Assembly: GCA_910587935.1 (NCBI GenBank)
Contig: CAJUNP010000001.1
Location: forward strand, 246,337-310,336
DNA from: an uncultured Lachnospiraceae bacterium
GTDB taxonomy: Bacteria; Bacillota; Clostridia; Lachnospirales; Lachnospiraceae
Direction: 5' to 3'
DNA length: 64,000 nucleotides
A program made the translations under genes and the position numbers. The notes under the pieces are model-generated. The model was not told the DNA's origin. It was given only the letters and a program-made list of their open reading frames with translations, and did no database searches. Shown here one piece after another: positions 16,697 to 26,620 of this stretch (the stretch's first letter is position 1; each line of letters opens with the position of its first letter).

Positions 16697-18682
16697 TTGG
16701 ATTATCGGGAAGCTTATGAGAAAGAACAGATCAAGACAGCGGATCTTGCATGCCGGGTGGCGGAACTGGAAGAAAAATGTGATGAATTGCAGTTTAAGCT
16801 GGACCGCATCAAAAATAATCCTCTCTGGAAAGCAAGCAAGCCGGCCAGGAAACTGATGCATGCAGGTCTGCGCCAGGTAAACCGCCTGAAGAACTGCGGC
16901 GGCATCCGGGGTATTTTTGCAAAGCTGGATTATAAAAAGAGAGAAAAAGAGGCCATGCGCCATTACGGTACGGAAAGCTTTCCTACGCCCGAAAGACGCA
17001 GGGAGGAAGAGGCGGAAGTCTTCCCCAATCCTGTTTGTATCAGTATTCTCGTGCCTCTTTACAATACGCCGAAAGAATTCCTGCTGCAGATGATTGATTC
17101 CGTAAAATATCAGACTTACGGAAAGTGGGAACTGTGTCTTGCGGACGGCTCCGACCCGCAGCATTCTTATGTAGGGGAAATATGCAGGCAGTATACAAAA
17201 GAGGATTCCCGGATTCTTTACCGGAAGCTTGACAGGAACGAAGGCATTTCTGGGAACACCAATCAGTGTCTGAGCCTGGCTTCGGGGGAATATATAGGGC
17301 TTTTTGACCACGACGATATTCTGCACCCGGAAGCGCTGTATGAATATGTGAAGGTGATTAACGAACAGCAGGCCGATTATATTTACTGTGATGAAACGAC
17401 CTTTAAAGGAAATAATATTAACCATATGCTGACCATGCACTTTAAGCCGGATTACGCGCCGGATAATCTGCGGGCCAACAATTATATCTGCCATTTCAGC
17501 GTATTTAAGAGAAGTCTGCTGGAAGGCGCCGAATTGTTCCGTACAAAGTTTGACGGCAGCCAGGATCACGATATGATCCTGCGTCTGACCGACCGGGCGG
17601 AACATATCGTTCATGTGCCGAGACTTCTGTATTACTGGCGTTCCCATGCGGGAAGCGTGGCCTCGGACATCAGCGCCAAGAGCTATGCCATAGACTCCGC
17701 AAGAGGCGCGGTGGCAGATCATTTAAGACAGCATGGGTATACGCATTTCAAAATTACCAGCACCAGAGCCTTTGAGACCATTTTCCGGATTCGTTATCAG
17801 ATTCAGGGCAGTCCGATGATTTCCATTGTCATCGCCAATAAAGATCATGAAACGGATCTGCGGCGGCTGATTACGTCCGTCAGGGAGCGGTCCACCTATG
17901 ATCATTATGAGCTTGTAATTGTGGAAAATAACAGTGAGACGGAAGAAATATTCGGCTATTACGGTGAGCTTCTGGAACGGCCCTTTGAGAAAGGACAGAA
18001 GGTGCAGAAGAATCCGGACGGCACAGTTACCATCGTTACGTATCAGGGAGCGTTTAATTATTCCGCCGTAAATAACCTTGGCGTGCGGGAGGCATCCGGC
18101 AATTACATTCTGTTGTTAAATAACGACACGGAAGTCATTTCCGTAAACTGGATGGAAGAGCTTTTGATGTATGCCCAGAGAGAGGATGTAGGGGCCGTGG
18201 GAGCCAAGCTTTACTATCCGGATAAGACCATTCAGCATGCGGGCGTGGTGATCGGTCTGGGAGCCCATCGGACGGCAGGTCATACCCATTATAAACAGGC
18301 AAGGGAAAATCTTGGTTATATGGGCCGGTTATGCTATGCACAGAATGTGTCCGCGGTGACAGGAGCCTGTCTGCTGGTGCGCAGGGAGCTGTTTGAAAAA
18401 GCGGGCGGACTGGAAGAAGAATTTGCCGTTTCCTTAAATGATGTGGATTTCTGCTTAAAACTGCGGCAAATGGGGTATTTAAACGTATTTACGCCTTTTG
18501 CGGAGCTTTACCATTATGAATCCGCTTCCAGGGGATTAGACGATCAGGGAGAGAAAGCGCAGCGTTACAACAGAGAGTCTGAAAAATTCCGCAAAAAATG
18601 GAAAGATGTACTGGAAAAGGGAGATCCCTACTATAATCCAAATTTTTCCCTGGATAGAAGTGACTATTCCGTAAAAGTATGA
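16697..18682 (+). CDS. Two-domain GT2 glycosyltransferase, TTG start
   Basis: This 661-residue protein has a short N-terminal coiled coil (about residues 5-40) and two complete GT2 domains. Domain 1 (about 115-360) has ILVPLYNTP, LFDHDD and a downstream YCDE...FKPDYAPD. Domain 2 (about 375-640) has IVIANKDH, VENNS, LNNDTE and LNDVDFCL. Two active domains suggest addition of two sugars, or alternation during polymer extension. TTG at 16697 is preferred because AAAGGAA lies upstream and the next Met is about 50 residues inside. It lies 18 bases after the previous gene. Confidence 0.9.
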   Translation: MDYREAYEKEQIKTADLACRVAELEEKCDELQFKLDRIKNNPLWKASKPARKLMHAGLRQVNRLKNCGGIRGIFAKLDYKKREKEAMRHYGTESFPTPERRREEEAEVFPNPVCISILVPLYNTPKEFLLQMIDSVKYQTYGKWELCLADGSDPQHSYVGEICRQYTKEDSRILYRKLDRNEGISGNTNQCLSLASGEYIGLFDHDDILHPEALYEYVKVINEQQADYIYCDETTFKGNNINHMLTMHFKPDYAPDNLRANNYICHFSVFKRSLLEGAELFRTKFDGSQDHDMILRLTDRAEHIVHVPRLLYYWRSHAGSVASDISAKSYAIDSARGAVADHLRQHGYTHFKITSTRAFETIFRIRYQIQGSPMISIVIANKDHETDLRRLITSVRERSTYDHYELVIVENNSETEEIFGYYGELLERPFEKGQKVQKNPDGTVTIVTYQGAFNYSAVNNLGVREASGNYILLLNNDTEVISVNWMEELLMYAQREDVGAVGAKLYYPDKTIQHAGVVIGLGAHRTAGHTHYKQARENLGYMGRLCYAQNVSAVTGACLLVRRELFEKAGGLEEEFAVSLNDVDFCLKLRQMGYLNVFTPFAELYHYESASRGLDDQGEKAQRYNRESEKFRKKWKDVLEKGDPYYNPNFSLDRSDYSVKV

Positions 18683-18724
18683 TAAGATAACAAATAAAAC
18701 CATGTTCAAAAAGGAGGACGAGAC

Positions 18725-20446
18725 ATGAACTGCAAAGAGCAATTTGAATTCTGGCTGAATGATTCCTATTTTGATGAGGCTACGAAGCAGGAGCTTTTGG
18801 CGATCCGCAATGATGAAAAAGAAATTGAAGAACGTTTTTACAAAGACCTGGAGTTTGGTACGGGAGGACTTCGCGGCATTATCGGCGCGGGAACCAACCG
18901 TATGAACATATACACGGTACGAAAGGCAACCCAGGGACTTGCCAATTATATTAAGAAACAGGGAGGAGAAGAAAAAGGCGTGGCGATCGCATACGATTCC
19001 CGTAATATGTCTCCGGAATTTGCGGATGAGGCCGCGTGCTGTCTGGCGGCCAACGGCATTAAGGCGTACGTGTTCGACGAGCTTCGTCCTACGCCCGAGC
19101 TTTCTTTTGCCCTCCGTACGCTGGGATGTATTTCCGGTATTGTTGTGACTGCAAGCCATAATCCGCCGGAATATAACGGATACAAGGTTTACTGGGAGGA
19201 TGGGGCGCAGGTTACGGCTCCCAAGGACAAAGAGATTATCACAGAGGTAAAAAATGTAACGGATTATAAAATGGTGCGCACCATGGATAAAGAGGAAGCC
19301 GTAAAGGCAGGTCTTTATCAGGTAATCGGACAGGATATCGACGACGCTTATATGGCCGAACTGAAAAAGCAGATTCTGCACCCCGAAATCATAAAAGAAG
19401 TAGCCGACGATATTAAGATTGTCTATACGCCTTTATGCGGAACCGGTAATAAACCAGTCAGGAGAATTTTATCCGAGCTTGGCTTTAAGCATGTATATGT
19501 GGTGCCGGAGCAGGAGAACCCGGATCCTGCGTTTACGACGCTGGATTATCCCAATCCCGAAGATCCCAAGGCATTTACATATGCCCTGCGTCTGGCAAAG
19601 GAAAAAAATGCGGATGTGGTTCTTGCAACCGATCCGGATGCGGACCGTCTCGGTATTTATGCCCTTGACGCCAAAACCGGCGAATATGTTTCCTTTACCG
19701 GCAATATGTCCGGTATGCTGATTGCCGAATATATTATGAGAGAACGGGGGGCGCTGGGACTGATGCCGGAGAATCCGGCCCTTGTTAAGACCATTGTTAC
19801 TACTAATATGGCGGATGTTATGACCAAACAGTACGGCGTGAAGCAGATCGAAGTTCTGACAGGCTTCAAATACATCGGCGAGCAGATCAAACTTTTTGAA
19901 CAGACCGGTTCCAATCATTACGTGTTTGGACTGGAAGAGAGCTACGGCTGTCTGGCCGGAACCCATGCGAGGGATAAGGACGCCGTGGTTGCCGTTATGT
20001 GCCTGTGCGAAGTGGCGGCATGGTGCAAGAAGCATCAGAAAACCCTCTGGGATGAGATGCTTGCAATGTATGAAAAATACGGTTACTTTAAAGAAGACCT
20101 GTATACCATTACTTTGAAGGGAATCGACGGAACGAAGCAGATTGCCGAAATGATGGATCGTTTAAGAAGCAATCCTCCGAAAGAGTTCGGTGATTTAAAG
20201 GTGTTATCCTTCAGGGATTATCAGACCGGCAAGGTTGTGAATATGCAGACAGGAGAAGAGAGCGGCACGGGCCTTCCGGAATCAAACGTACTCTATTTTG
20301 ATCTGAGCAATGATTCCTGGTGCTGCGCACGTCCCTCCGGAACGGAGCCCAAGATTAAATTCTACATGGGTGTTAAAGGGAACAGTCTGCAGGATGCATC
20401 GGAAAAGGTAGAGAAGCTTACCGCGGATTTGAAAGCGGTTCTGTAA
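18725..20446 (+). CDS. pgcA: Phosphoglucomutase/phosphomannomutase
   Basis: This 573-residue enzyme interconverts hexose-6-phosphate and hexose-1-phosphate. Glucose-1-phosphate feeds rfbA and UDP-glucose synthesis. The phosphoserine loop TASHNPPEYNG, the metal loop DPDADR, sugar-binding GLEES and phosphate-binding RPSGTEPK are all intact. AAGGAGG lies upstream of the start. A clear terminator follows, which splits the glycopolymer locus into two transcription segments unless read through. The symbol is by family resemblance. Confidence 0.9.
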   Translation: MNCKEQFEFWLNDSYFDEATKQELLAIRNDEKEIEERFYKDLEFGTGGLRGIIGAGTNRMNIYTVRKATQGLANYIKKQGGEEKGVAIAYDSRNMSPEFADEAACCLAANGIKAYVFDELRPTPELSFALRTLGCISGIVVTASHNPPEYNGYKVYWEDGAQVTAPKDKEIITEVKNVTDYKMVRTMDKEEAVKAGLYQVIGQDIDDAYMAELKKQILHPEIIKEVADDIKIVYTPLCGTGNKPVRRILSELGFKHVYVVPEQENPDPAFTTLDYPNPEDPKAFTYALRLAKEKNADVVLATDPDADRLGIYALDAKTGEYVSFTGNMSGMLIAEYIMRERGALGLMPENPALVKTIVTTNMADVMTKQYGVKQIEVLTGFKYIGEQIKLFEQTGSNHYVFGLEESYGCLAGTHARDKDAVVAVMCLCEVAAWCKKHQKTLWDEMLAMYEKYGYFKEDLYTITLKGIDGTKQIAEMMDRLRSNPPKEFGDLKVLSFRDYQTGKVVNMQTGEESGTGLPESNVLYFDLSNDSWCCARPSGTEPKIKFYMGVKGNSLQDASEKVEKLTADLKAVL

Positions 20447-20468
20447 GACCGAATCGATAGAAAACAGG

Positions 20469-20494
20469 GCGCCGCCGCCGGGCGGCGCTTTTTT
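20469..20494 (+). terminator. Strong GC-rich terminator inside the glycopolymer locus
   Basis: An 8-bp perfect stem (GCGCCGCC with GGCGGCGC), a 4-base loop and six T follow the mutase gene by 22 bases. No convincing promoter lies between it and the next gene at 20534. Partial read-through may therefore set the level of the downstream genes. Confidence 0.9.
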
Positions 20495-20533
20495 GAGGAT
20501 CATCTTTCCTGAAAAGGGCATAAAAGGAGCATA

Positions 20534-21898
20534 ATGGGAAAAATAAATCTGGCGAATTTCAAAAAAACTTACTATTATTTGAAAAAAAACGGCGTGAAAG
20601 CGGCTTTTACCGCGGTTTGCGAACGTTTAAGGAAAAGTCCCCTGGACGCGTATGCTTATGAACGGCCGTCTGATGAGGAATTGATGCGCCAGCGCCGTGA
20701 GGTCTTTAATGAGCCGGTAACGATCAGTCTGCTGGTTCCCGCTTTTAACACGAAACGAACGTATCTTGACGCACTGCTGTTATCGGTATGGGAACAAACG
20801 TATCCCTACTGGGAACTGGTTCTGGCGGATGCCGGTTCGGATTTGGAGGTGAGGGAAGCGGTAGAAGAATTTGTACGGGAGCGTCAGGAAACGAGGATCC
20901 GTTATATCCGGCTGGACACCAACGAAGGCATTGCCGCCAATTCCAACCGGGGACTTGAGAAAGTAACCGGGGACTATGTGGGACTTCTGGATCATGACGA
21001 TCTTTTGGCTCCGGATGCCCTTTATGAAAACGCGGTTCGGATTATGAATGCAAAAAAAAGAGGAATTACGCTTAAAATCTTGTATTCCGATGAAGATAAA
21101 TGTGATGAAAAAGGGGAAAGCTATTACGAGATATACCGCAAGAAGGATTTCAATCTGGACCTTCTATTATCCAATAATTATATCTGTCATTTCCTGGTGA
21201 TGGAAACCGGGATGATGAAAAAACTAAAATTTCGATGCAACTTTGATGGGTCGCAGGATTATGATCTCATACTAAGAGGAGTGGCTGAAATTTTACCGGA
21301 TGACCGTGAGATTTCCCATATTCCCAAAGTTTTATACCATTGGAGATGCCATGCGGGCTCTACGGCCGTGAATCCTGAAAGCAAGCGGTACGCGTATGAT
21401 GCGGGAAAGCGGGCGATTGAGGATTTTCTTCTGCAAAGAGGAATCCATGGGGACGTAGAGGCAACGGAGCATTTAGGGTTTTTCAGAATCAGCTATGAAC
21501 CCGACGTATTTGAGGCGCGGGGAGACATCGGCGTTTTGGGCGGCAGGCTCCTTGACCGGAAAAACCGTGTCGTCGGCGGAATTTACGATCCGACGGGAAT
21601 TTGCCCCTATGTGGGACTGGCGGCAGGCTTCAGTGGCTATATGCATCAGGCGTCTCTGACGCAGGACGCAAAGATTGTGGATATACGTTTTATGAAGGTG
21701 CGCAGAGAGTTGTGGAAGCTGTTTGAGGAAATCACGGGAATTCCTTACAGGGAAGCGGCGGAGGGCGGCTTTTTTGACGGCAGGCTTCTCCCGGCAGGCA
21801 CGGATTATTTTGATCTCAGCAGACGTGTCTGCGAAGCCGTAACTGCAAAAGGTTACCGCATATTGTGGGACCCGAAGGAAACACTGAAAATCAAATGA
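20534..21898 (+). CDS. GT2 glycosyltransferase with degenerate second domain
   Basis: This 454-residue protein has a complete GT2 domain at about residues 60-320 (LLVPAFNTK, LLDHDD, DGSQDYDL, YHWRCH). A C-terminal piece (about 325-450) aligns by eye with only the acceptor half of the second domain of the 16697 protein (IGVLGGRLL, VRRELWKLFEE). The nucleotide-binding half of that domain is missing. It is thus the mirror image of the 14840 protein. AAAAGGAGC precedes the start. The 11-base gap to the next gene indicates coupling. Confidence 0.88.
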   Translation: MGKINLANFKKTYYYLKKNGVKAAFTAVCERLRKSPLDAYAYERPSDEELMRQRREVFNEPVTISLLVPAFNTKRTYLDALLLSVWEQTYPYWELVLADAGSDLEVREAVEEFVRERQETRIRYIRLDTNEGIAANSNRGLEKVTGDYVGLLDHDDLLAPDALYENAVRIMNAKKRGITLKILYSDEDKCDEKGESYYEIYRKKDFNLDLLLSNNYICHFLVMETGMMKKLKFRCNFDGSQDYDLILRGVAEILPDDREISHIPKVLYHWRCHAGSTAVNPESKRYAYDAGKRAIEDFLLQRGIHGDVEATEHLGFFRISYEPDVFEARGDIGVLGGRLLDRKNRVVGGIYDPTGICPYVGLAAGFSGYMHQASLTQDAKIVDIRFMKVRRELWKLFEEITGIPYREAAEGGFFDGRLLPAGTDYFDLSRRVCEAVTAKGYRILWDPKETLKIK

Positions 21899-21909
21899 GG
21901 AATTAACGG

Positions 21910-22872
21910 ATGAAAGCGACGGTGGTAATTCCTAATTATAACGGAATCAGCTATCTGAAGGGGTGTCTGGATTCTTTGCAGGCACAGACGACCAGGGATT
22001 TTTCCGTACTGGTTGTGGATAACGGTTCCACGGACGGAAGTTATGAGCTTATAGAACGGTATCCTGAAGTAAACAGAATCCGGTTTGAAGAAAACAGAGG
22101 TTTTTGCGGGGCAGTCAACGCAGGTATTGCGGCGGCCGGCAGTGAATATGTGATTCTTCTGAATAATGATACCCGGGTAAAAGAACGGTTTGTTGAAAAA
22201 CTGATCGAGGCTATTGAAAAAGATTCGGGGATTTTTTCCGTCAGCGCCAAAATGCTGGATATGAACAGGCCGGAACGGGTGGATGATGCTGGTGATTTAT
22301 ACTGCGCGCTGGGATGGGCTTTTGCCAGAGGAAAAGGAAAGCCTGCCGACGGTTATACTGCCTGCTGCAGTATTTTTTCAGCCTGCGGCGGCGCCGCTAT
22401 ATATCGTAAAGCCGTTTTCGACAGGATCGGAATGTTTGATGAAAAACACTTTGCCTATCTGGAAGATCTGGATATTGGTTATCGGGCCAGGATTTACGGG
22501 TATCGGAACCTTTACGAACCGGAAGCGGAAGCGCTTCACGCCGGAAGCGGTTTCAGCGGTTCCAGATATAATGAATTTAAGGTAAACTTATCATCGGCTA
22601 ACAGCGTCTATGTAATAGGAAAAAATATGCCCATCCTGCAGATTCTGATTAATTTACCGTTTCTGCTGGCGGGATTTGCCGTTAAAACCATGTTTTTTTC
22701 CTTAAAAGGATTGGGCGTTACGTATATAAAAGGTTTGGGACGGGGACTTGCCTGCTGTTTTTCAAAAGAAGGAAGAAACCGTCATATAAGATTTAAATGG
22801 AAGCGCCTTGGCAATTATTTTTTCATTCAGTTAGAGCTTTGGTGGAATATCCTACTGAGATTTATCGGATAG
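21910..22872 (+). CDS. GT2 glycosyltransferase with C-terminal membrane segment (rhamnosyltransferase-like)
   Basis: This 320-residue single-domain GT2 enzyme has VVIPNYNG at the start, VVDNGSTDGS, the metal-site LLNNDTRV and the acceptor-side YLEDLDIGYR. A hydrophobic segment (about residues 240-262) and a basic C-terminal region suggest membrane association near the lipid carrier. The arrangement matches COG1216 rhamnosyltransferases. The sugar specificity cannot be read from the sequence. Confidence 0.88.
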   Translation: MKATVVIPNYNGISYLKGCLDSLQAQTTRDFSVLVVDNGSTDGSYELIERYPEVNRIRFEENRGFCGAVNAGIAAAGSEYVILLNNDTRVKERFVEKLIEAIEKDSGIFSVSAKMLDMNRPERVDDAGDLYCALGWAFARGKGKPADGYTACCSIFSACGGAAIYRKAVFDRIGMFDEKHFAYLEDLDIGYRARIYGYRNLYEPEAEALHAGSGFSGSRYNEFKVNLSSANSVYVIGKNMPILQILINLPFLLAGFAVKTMFFSLKGLGVTYIKGLGRGLACCFSKEGRNRHIRFKWKRLGNYFFIQLELWWNILLRFIG

Positions 22873-22903
22873 ATACGCAGGAAAGGCAGGGGAGGGCAGC
22901 AGG

Positions 22904-24313
22904 ATGATTAAAGATAATCAGACGTTGTTTAATCGTATACATTTGCTGGTAGATGCCCTGATTACTGCCGTATCCTATATGCTGGCCTGGTACTGGAAGT
23001 TTGAAGGCCCCTTTGCAAAAGAAGATCCGAGCATCGGCGTTCTTTCCAGAGAACGGTATTTTTCCTTTCTGATTTATGTGGTTCCGCTGTACATTGTTTT
23101 GTATTATTTTTTTAACATGTACAAACCCAAGAGAACCCTTGGGCGAAGATATGAAATTTTTAATATACTGAAGGCAAATACGGTGGGCGTTTTACTTCTG
23201 ATCGTATTGTTATATATGATCAGCGAGGTGGATGTATCCAGAACCATGTTGTTCAGTTTTTATGTGATCAACATTTTTCTTACGTCTCTGTTCCGGTTTG
23301 CCGTCAGGTACTTCCTGCATTTTTTCAGGGAAAAGGGATACAATTTAAAGCATATGCTTTTGATTGGTTATTCCAGAGCGGCGGAAGAATACATTAAAAG
23401 GATTCAGACCAATCCCCAGTGGGGATATAATGTCTGCGGTGTTCTGGATGATACGGTCCCGGCGGGTACTTTGTATAAAGGTGTAAAGGTTCTGGGAAGA
23501 ATCGATAATATATACGAGATTTTACCGGAAAATAAGCTGGATGAGATTGCAATTACCCTTTCTCTGAAGGATTATGACAGGTTGGAAGAGATGGTTGCGG
23601 CATGTGAGAAGTCCGGTGTGCATACCAAGTTTATTCCGGATTATAACAGCCTGGTTCCCAGCCAGCCGTATACGGAGGATCTGATGGGACTCCCGGTAAT
23701 TAATATCCGTTATGTGCCTTTATCGAATACGTTAAACGCAATGGCGAAGCGGGCGGTGGATATTATAGGTTCTTTGCTTGGTATTCTCATTACTTCCCCT
23801 CTTTTGCTGGTAATAGCCGTATTGGTTAAAAGCACCAGTAAAGGCCCCGTCATTTTTAAGCAGGAGAGAGTGGGTCTGCATCATAAAAGGTTTCATATGT
23901 TCAAGTTCCGTACCATGGAGATTCAGAAGCCCACAGAGGAACAAAAGGCGTGGACGGTTAAAGACGATCCCAGAGTTACGAGGATCGGAAAAATACTCCG
24001 CAAAACCAGTCTGGATGAATTACCCCAGCTGTTTAATATATTATCGGGTAAGATGAGTCTTGTGGGACCAAGACCCGAACGCCCTCTCTTTGTTGAAAAA
24101 TTTAAAGAAGAGATTCCCCGTTACATGGTCAAGCATCAGGTGCGGCCGGGGCTTACGGGATGGGCGCAGATCAATGGATACAGAGGTGATACTTCCATAC
24201 GGAAGCGGATTGAATATGATCTGTATTATATTGAGAATTGGACCATGAGCTTTGATTTTAAAATTATGTTTTTAACAATTTTTAAAGGTTTTATCAACAA
24301 AAACGCCTATTAA
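22904..24313 (+). CDS. Undecaprenyl-phosphate sugar-1-phosphate transferase
   Basis: This 469-residue membrane enzyme starts polymer synthesis by moving a sugar-1-phosphate from a nucleotide sugar to undecaprenyl phosphate. It has four to five N-terminal helices (to about residue 135), a Rossmann-like middle (about 145-260) and a C-terminal bacterial sugar transferase domain. That domain starts with a helix near residue 285 and continues with PVIFKQERVG, FKFRTM and VGPRPERP. It belongs to the WcaJ/CpsE/RfbP group; glucose- or galactose-1-phosphate is the usual substrate. GGAGGGCAGCAGG precedes the start. Confidence 0.92.
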   Translation: MIKDNQTLFNRIHLLVDALITAVSYMLAWYWKFEGPFAKEDPSIGVLSRERYFSFLIYVVPLYIVLYYFFNMYKPKRTLGRRYEIFNILKANTVGVLLLIVLLYMISEVDVSRTMLFSFYVINIFLTSLFRFAVRYFLHFFREKGYNLKHMLLIGYSRAAEEYIKRIQTNPQWGYNVCGVLDDTVPAGTLYKGVKVLGRIDNIYEILPENKLDEIAITLSLKDYDRLEEMVAACEKSGVHTKFIPDYNSLVPSQPYTEDLMGLPVINIRYVPLSNTLNAMAKRAVDIIGSLLGILITSPLLLVIAVLVKSTSKGPVIFKQERVGLHHKRFHMFKFRTMEIQKPTEEQKAWTVKDDPRVTRIGKILRKTSLDELPQLFNILSGKMSLVGPRPERPLFVEKFKEEIPRYMVKHQVRPGLTGWAQINGYRGDTSIRKRIEYDLYYIENWTMSFDFKIMFLTIFKGFINKNAY

Positions 24314-24366
24314 GATGCGCATGGAGACAGTGTGGATCGCGGCAGTATTACAAGGAGAAGGAAATT

Positions 24367-25482
24367 ATGGCGACAGCAAATGAAAGACATGTATCAAACG
24401 GAAGAAAACCTGTGGGAAGGAAGCCTTCCAAACAGCAGAGAGAGGCGAGAAAAAAACGCAAAGTCATTATTTTTGGATTGGAAATAGCGCTTCTGCTGGT
24501 AATGCTGGTTGTTCTGTGGACTGTCTTAAAAGGAACGGAAGTTAAGAGAGTGGAAGTAAACGACGAAGAACTGGAAGAAAAAATGAACGAGACCGTATTG
24601 GAAAACGAAACCCTGAAGGGATATCGGAATGTGGCGTTGTTTGGCGTCGATTCGACTTCCGGCGCGCTGGAAAAAGGAACCCGGAGCGACACGATTATTA
24701 TTGCTTCCATTAATCAGGATACCGGCGACGTAAAACTGGTTTCCGTTTACCGTGATACGTATCTGAACAGAGGAAATGACAAATACGGAAAATGTAATGC
24801 AGCCTATGCCAACGGCGGTCCCAAACAGGCGATGATGATGCTGAATATGAATATGGATTTGAATATTACCGACTTTGTAACGGTTGGTTTCCAGGGCCTT
24901 ACCGATGCCATCGACGCATTAGGCGGCGTTTGGATTGATGTGGATTCGGAAGAGCTTCTTCACATAAATAATTATCAGATGTGTATTGCAGAAAATCTCA
25001 AATGTTCTTATACGGAAGTAAAAGAAACGGGTTATCAGCTGTTAAACGGTCTGCAGGCTACTGCGTACTGCCGTATCCGTTATACCAAGGGCGATGATTT
25101 TATGCGTGCACAGCGTCAGAGGGAAGTTATAATGGCAATTGCGGATCAGGCAAAGAAAGCGAACGTTTCATCCCTGACCAAGATAGCCAACGATGTTTTC
25201 CCGGAGATTTATACTTCCTTAAAGCTTGACGAGATCGTTTCTCTGTTAATGGACGTGGCTAACTACAATATCGTAGCCGAGGACGGATTCCCCAGAGAAG
25301 ATATGCGTGCAACAGGTAATATCGGGGGAGACGGAAGCTGTGTGGTTCCTCTTTCTCTGGAATCCAACGTAGTATGGCTGCATGAGTTTTTGTTTGATGA
25401 AACAGGTTATGAACCTTCCGCAGAAGCTAAGGCTTACAGCCAGAAGGTATACAGTGATACAAATAAATATTTGAATAAGTAA
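24367..25482 (+). CDS. LytR-CpsA-Psr (LCP) family glycopolymer ligase
   Basis: This 371-residue protein has a basic N-terminus, one membrane helix (about residues 35-55) and an extracellular LCP domain. Family Arg and Asp residues occur in KGTRSDTIIIAS, VSVYRDTYL and YCRIRYTKGDDFMRAQRQ. LCP enzymes transfer lipid-linked polymers to peptidoglycan. Its place after the priming transferase strongly suggests that it attaches the polymer made here. AAGGAGAAGG precedes the ATG. Confidence 0.92.
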   Translation: MATANERHVSNGRKPVGRKPSKQQREARKKRKVIIFGLEIALLLVMLVVLWTVLKGTEVKRVEVNDEELEEKMNETVLENETLKGYRNVALFGVDSTSGALEKGTRSDTIIIASINQDTGDVKLVSVYRDTYLNRGNDKYGKCNAAYANGGPKQAMMMLNMNMDLNITDFVTVGFQGLTDAIDALGGVWIDVDSEELLHINNYQMCIAENLKCSYTEVKETGYQLLNGLQATAYCRIRYTKGDDFMRAQRQREVIMAIADQAKKANVSSLTKIANDVFPEIYTSLKLDEIVSLLMDVANYNIVAEDGFPREDMRATGNIGGDGSCVVPLSLESNVVWLHEFLFDETGYEPSAEAKAYSQKVYSDTNKYLNK

Positions 25483-25519
25483 TTGCAAAAAAAACGAAAA
25501 GGATATATGATAAAAAGGC

Positions 25520-25544
25520 AAGGGAGTCGTTACGCGGCTCCTTT
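25520..25544 (+). terminator. Weak hairpin after the LCP gene
   Basis: A stem of about 10 bp with two G-T pairs is followed by a T-rich but interrupted tail (TTTGTTCTT). It may be a partial terminator before the last glycosyltransferase gene. Confidence 0.45.
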
Positions 25545-25576
25545 GTTCTTATTAAAAAAGGATGCGGGGGGTATCT

Positions 25577-26518
25577 ATGGAAAGCCAACTGGATGTGATT
25601 ATTCCGGTTTATAAGCCGGGAAAAGAGCTTTTGGAGCTGATGCAAAAACTGAAGGAGCAGGAATATCCGGTAAATCGTATTATTATAATGAATACGGAAC
25701 AGAAATATTTTGACCGTCTGACTTATGGAACATCATTTTATGAAAAATATCCGATGGTAAGCGTGTGCCATGTTTCCAAACGGGAATTTGATCATGGCGC
25801 TACCAGGCGAATGGGAGTACGGAAATCGGAAGCGCCGTATTTTTTAATGATGACACAGGATGCGCTCCCGGTTAATACAAAGCTGACGGCGGAATTAATG
25901 AAAGCCGTTTCCGGAGAAAAGATTGCCGCCGCTTACGCAAGACAGCTTCCGGCCGAAGGCTGCGGTGAAGTCGAACGGTTTACAAGAAATTATAATTATC
26001 CTGACAGTTCCGTTGTAAAAACAGGACAAGATATTAAAAGGCTTGGAATCAAAACCTATTTTTGTTCCAATGTATGTGCTCTTTATAACAGGAGTATTTA
26101 TGAAGCCACAGGAGGCTTTCTCGAAAAGGCTATATTTAACGAAGACATGGTTTATGCGGCGGGCGCCGTTAAAGCGGGATATGGAATCGCTTACTGCGCC
26201 CAGGCGGAAGTGATTCATTCCCACAATTATACGGGCAGGGAACAATTCCACAGAAATTTTGATCTGGGGGTATCCCAGGCAGATCATCCGGAGGTTTTTG
26301 AAGAAGTTCCTTCCGAATCGGAAGGGATGCGAATGGTGCGTATGACGGCAGGACATCTGCGGCATATTGGAAAAAGAAGGAAAATCCCCGGTCTTTTATA
26401 TATAAGCGGATGCAAGTATCTTGGGTATTTACTGGGGAAAAACTATAGAAAACTCCCCAAAGCATGGATACTTCGTTTTACTGCCAATAAAGATTACTGG
26501 TTAAAGTACAGGAGTTGA
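25577..26518 (+). CDS. GT2 rhamnosyltransferase-like protein (RfbF group)
   Basis: This 313-residue GT2 enzyme has VIIPVYKPG at the start, the FDHGATR motif near residue 75 that is characteristic of RfbF-type rhamnosyltransferases, the metal-site region MMTQDALP and the acceptor-side FNEDMVYA. ATG at 25577 is chosen because GGGGGG lies 6 bases upstream; an ATG at 25562 has no site. It is the last glycosyltransferase of the locus and fits with dTDP-rhamnose as donor. Confidence 0.88.
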   Translation: MESQLDVIIPVYKPGKELLELMQKLKEQEYPVNRIIIMNTEQKYFDRLTYGTSFYEKYPMVSVCHVSKREFDHGATRRMGVRKSEAPYFLMMTQDALPVNTKLTAELMKAVSGEKIAAAYARQLPAEGCGEVERFTRNYNYPDSSVVKTGQDIKRLGIKTYFCSNVCALYNRSIYEATGGFLEKAIFNEDMVYAAGAVKAGYGIAYCAQAEVIHSHNYTGREQFHRNFDLGVSQADHPEVFEEVPSESEGMRMVRMTAGHLRHIGKRRKIPGLLYISGCKYLGYLLGKNYRKLPKAWILRFTANKDYWLKYRS

Positions 26519-26620
26519 TTTCACAACTGTTTAATAGTTTTATCACAGAATGAACACATTTGCTGTCTATACTGATCATAAACAAAGGCAAATTCATTTT
26601 TAGAAAAGAGGGTGTTTTAT

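Noticed and set aside
16637..17722. A 361-codon antisense frame across two GT2 genes
   Set aside because: It starts and ends within conserved GT2 coding sequence and has no recognisable protein features. Shadow of the plus-strand codon bias.
26545..26573. Promoter before htrA with TATACT at 26568-26573
   Set aside because: No acceptable -35 box is present at 16-18 bases, so it is not listed.
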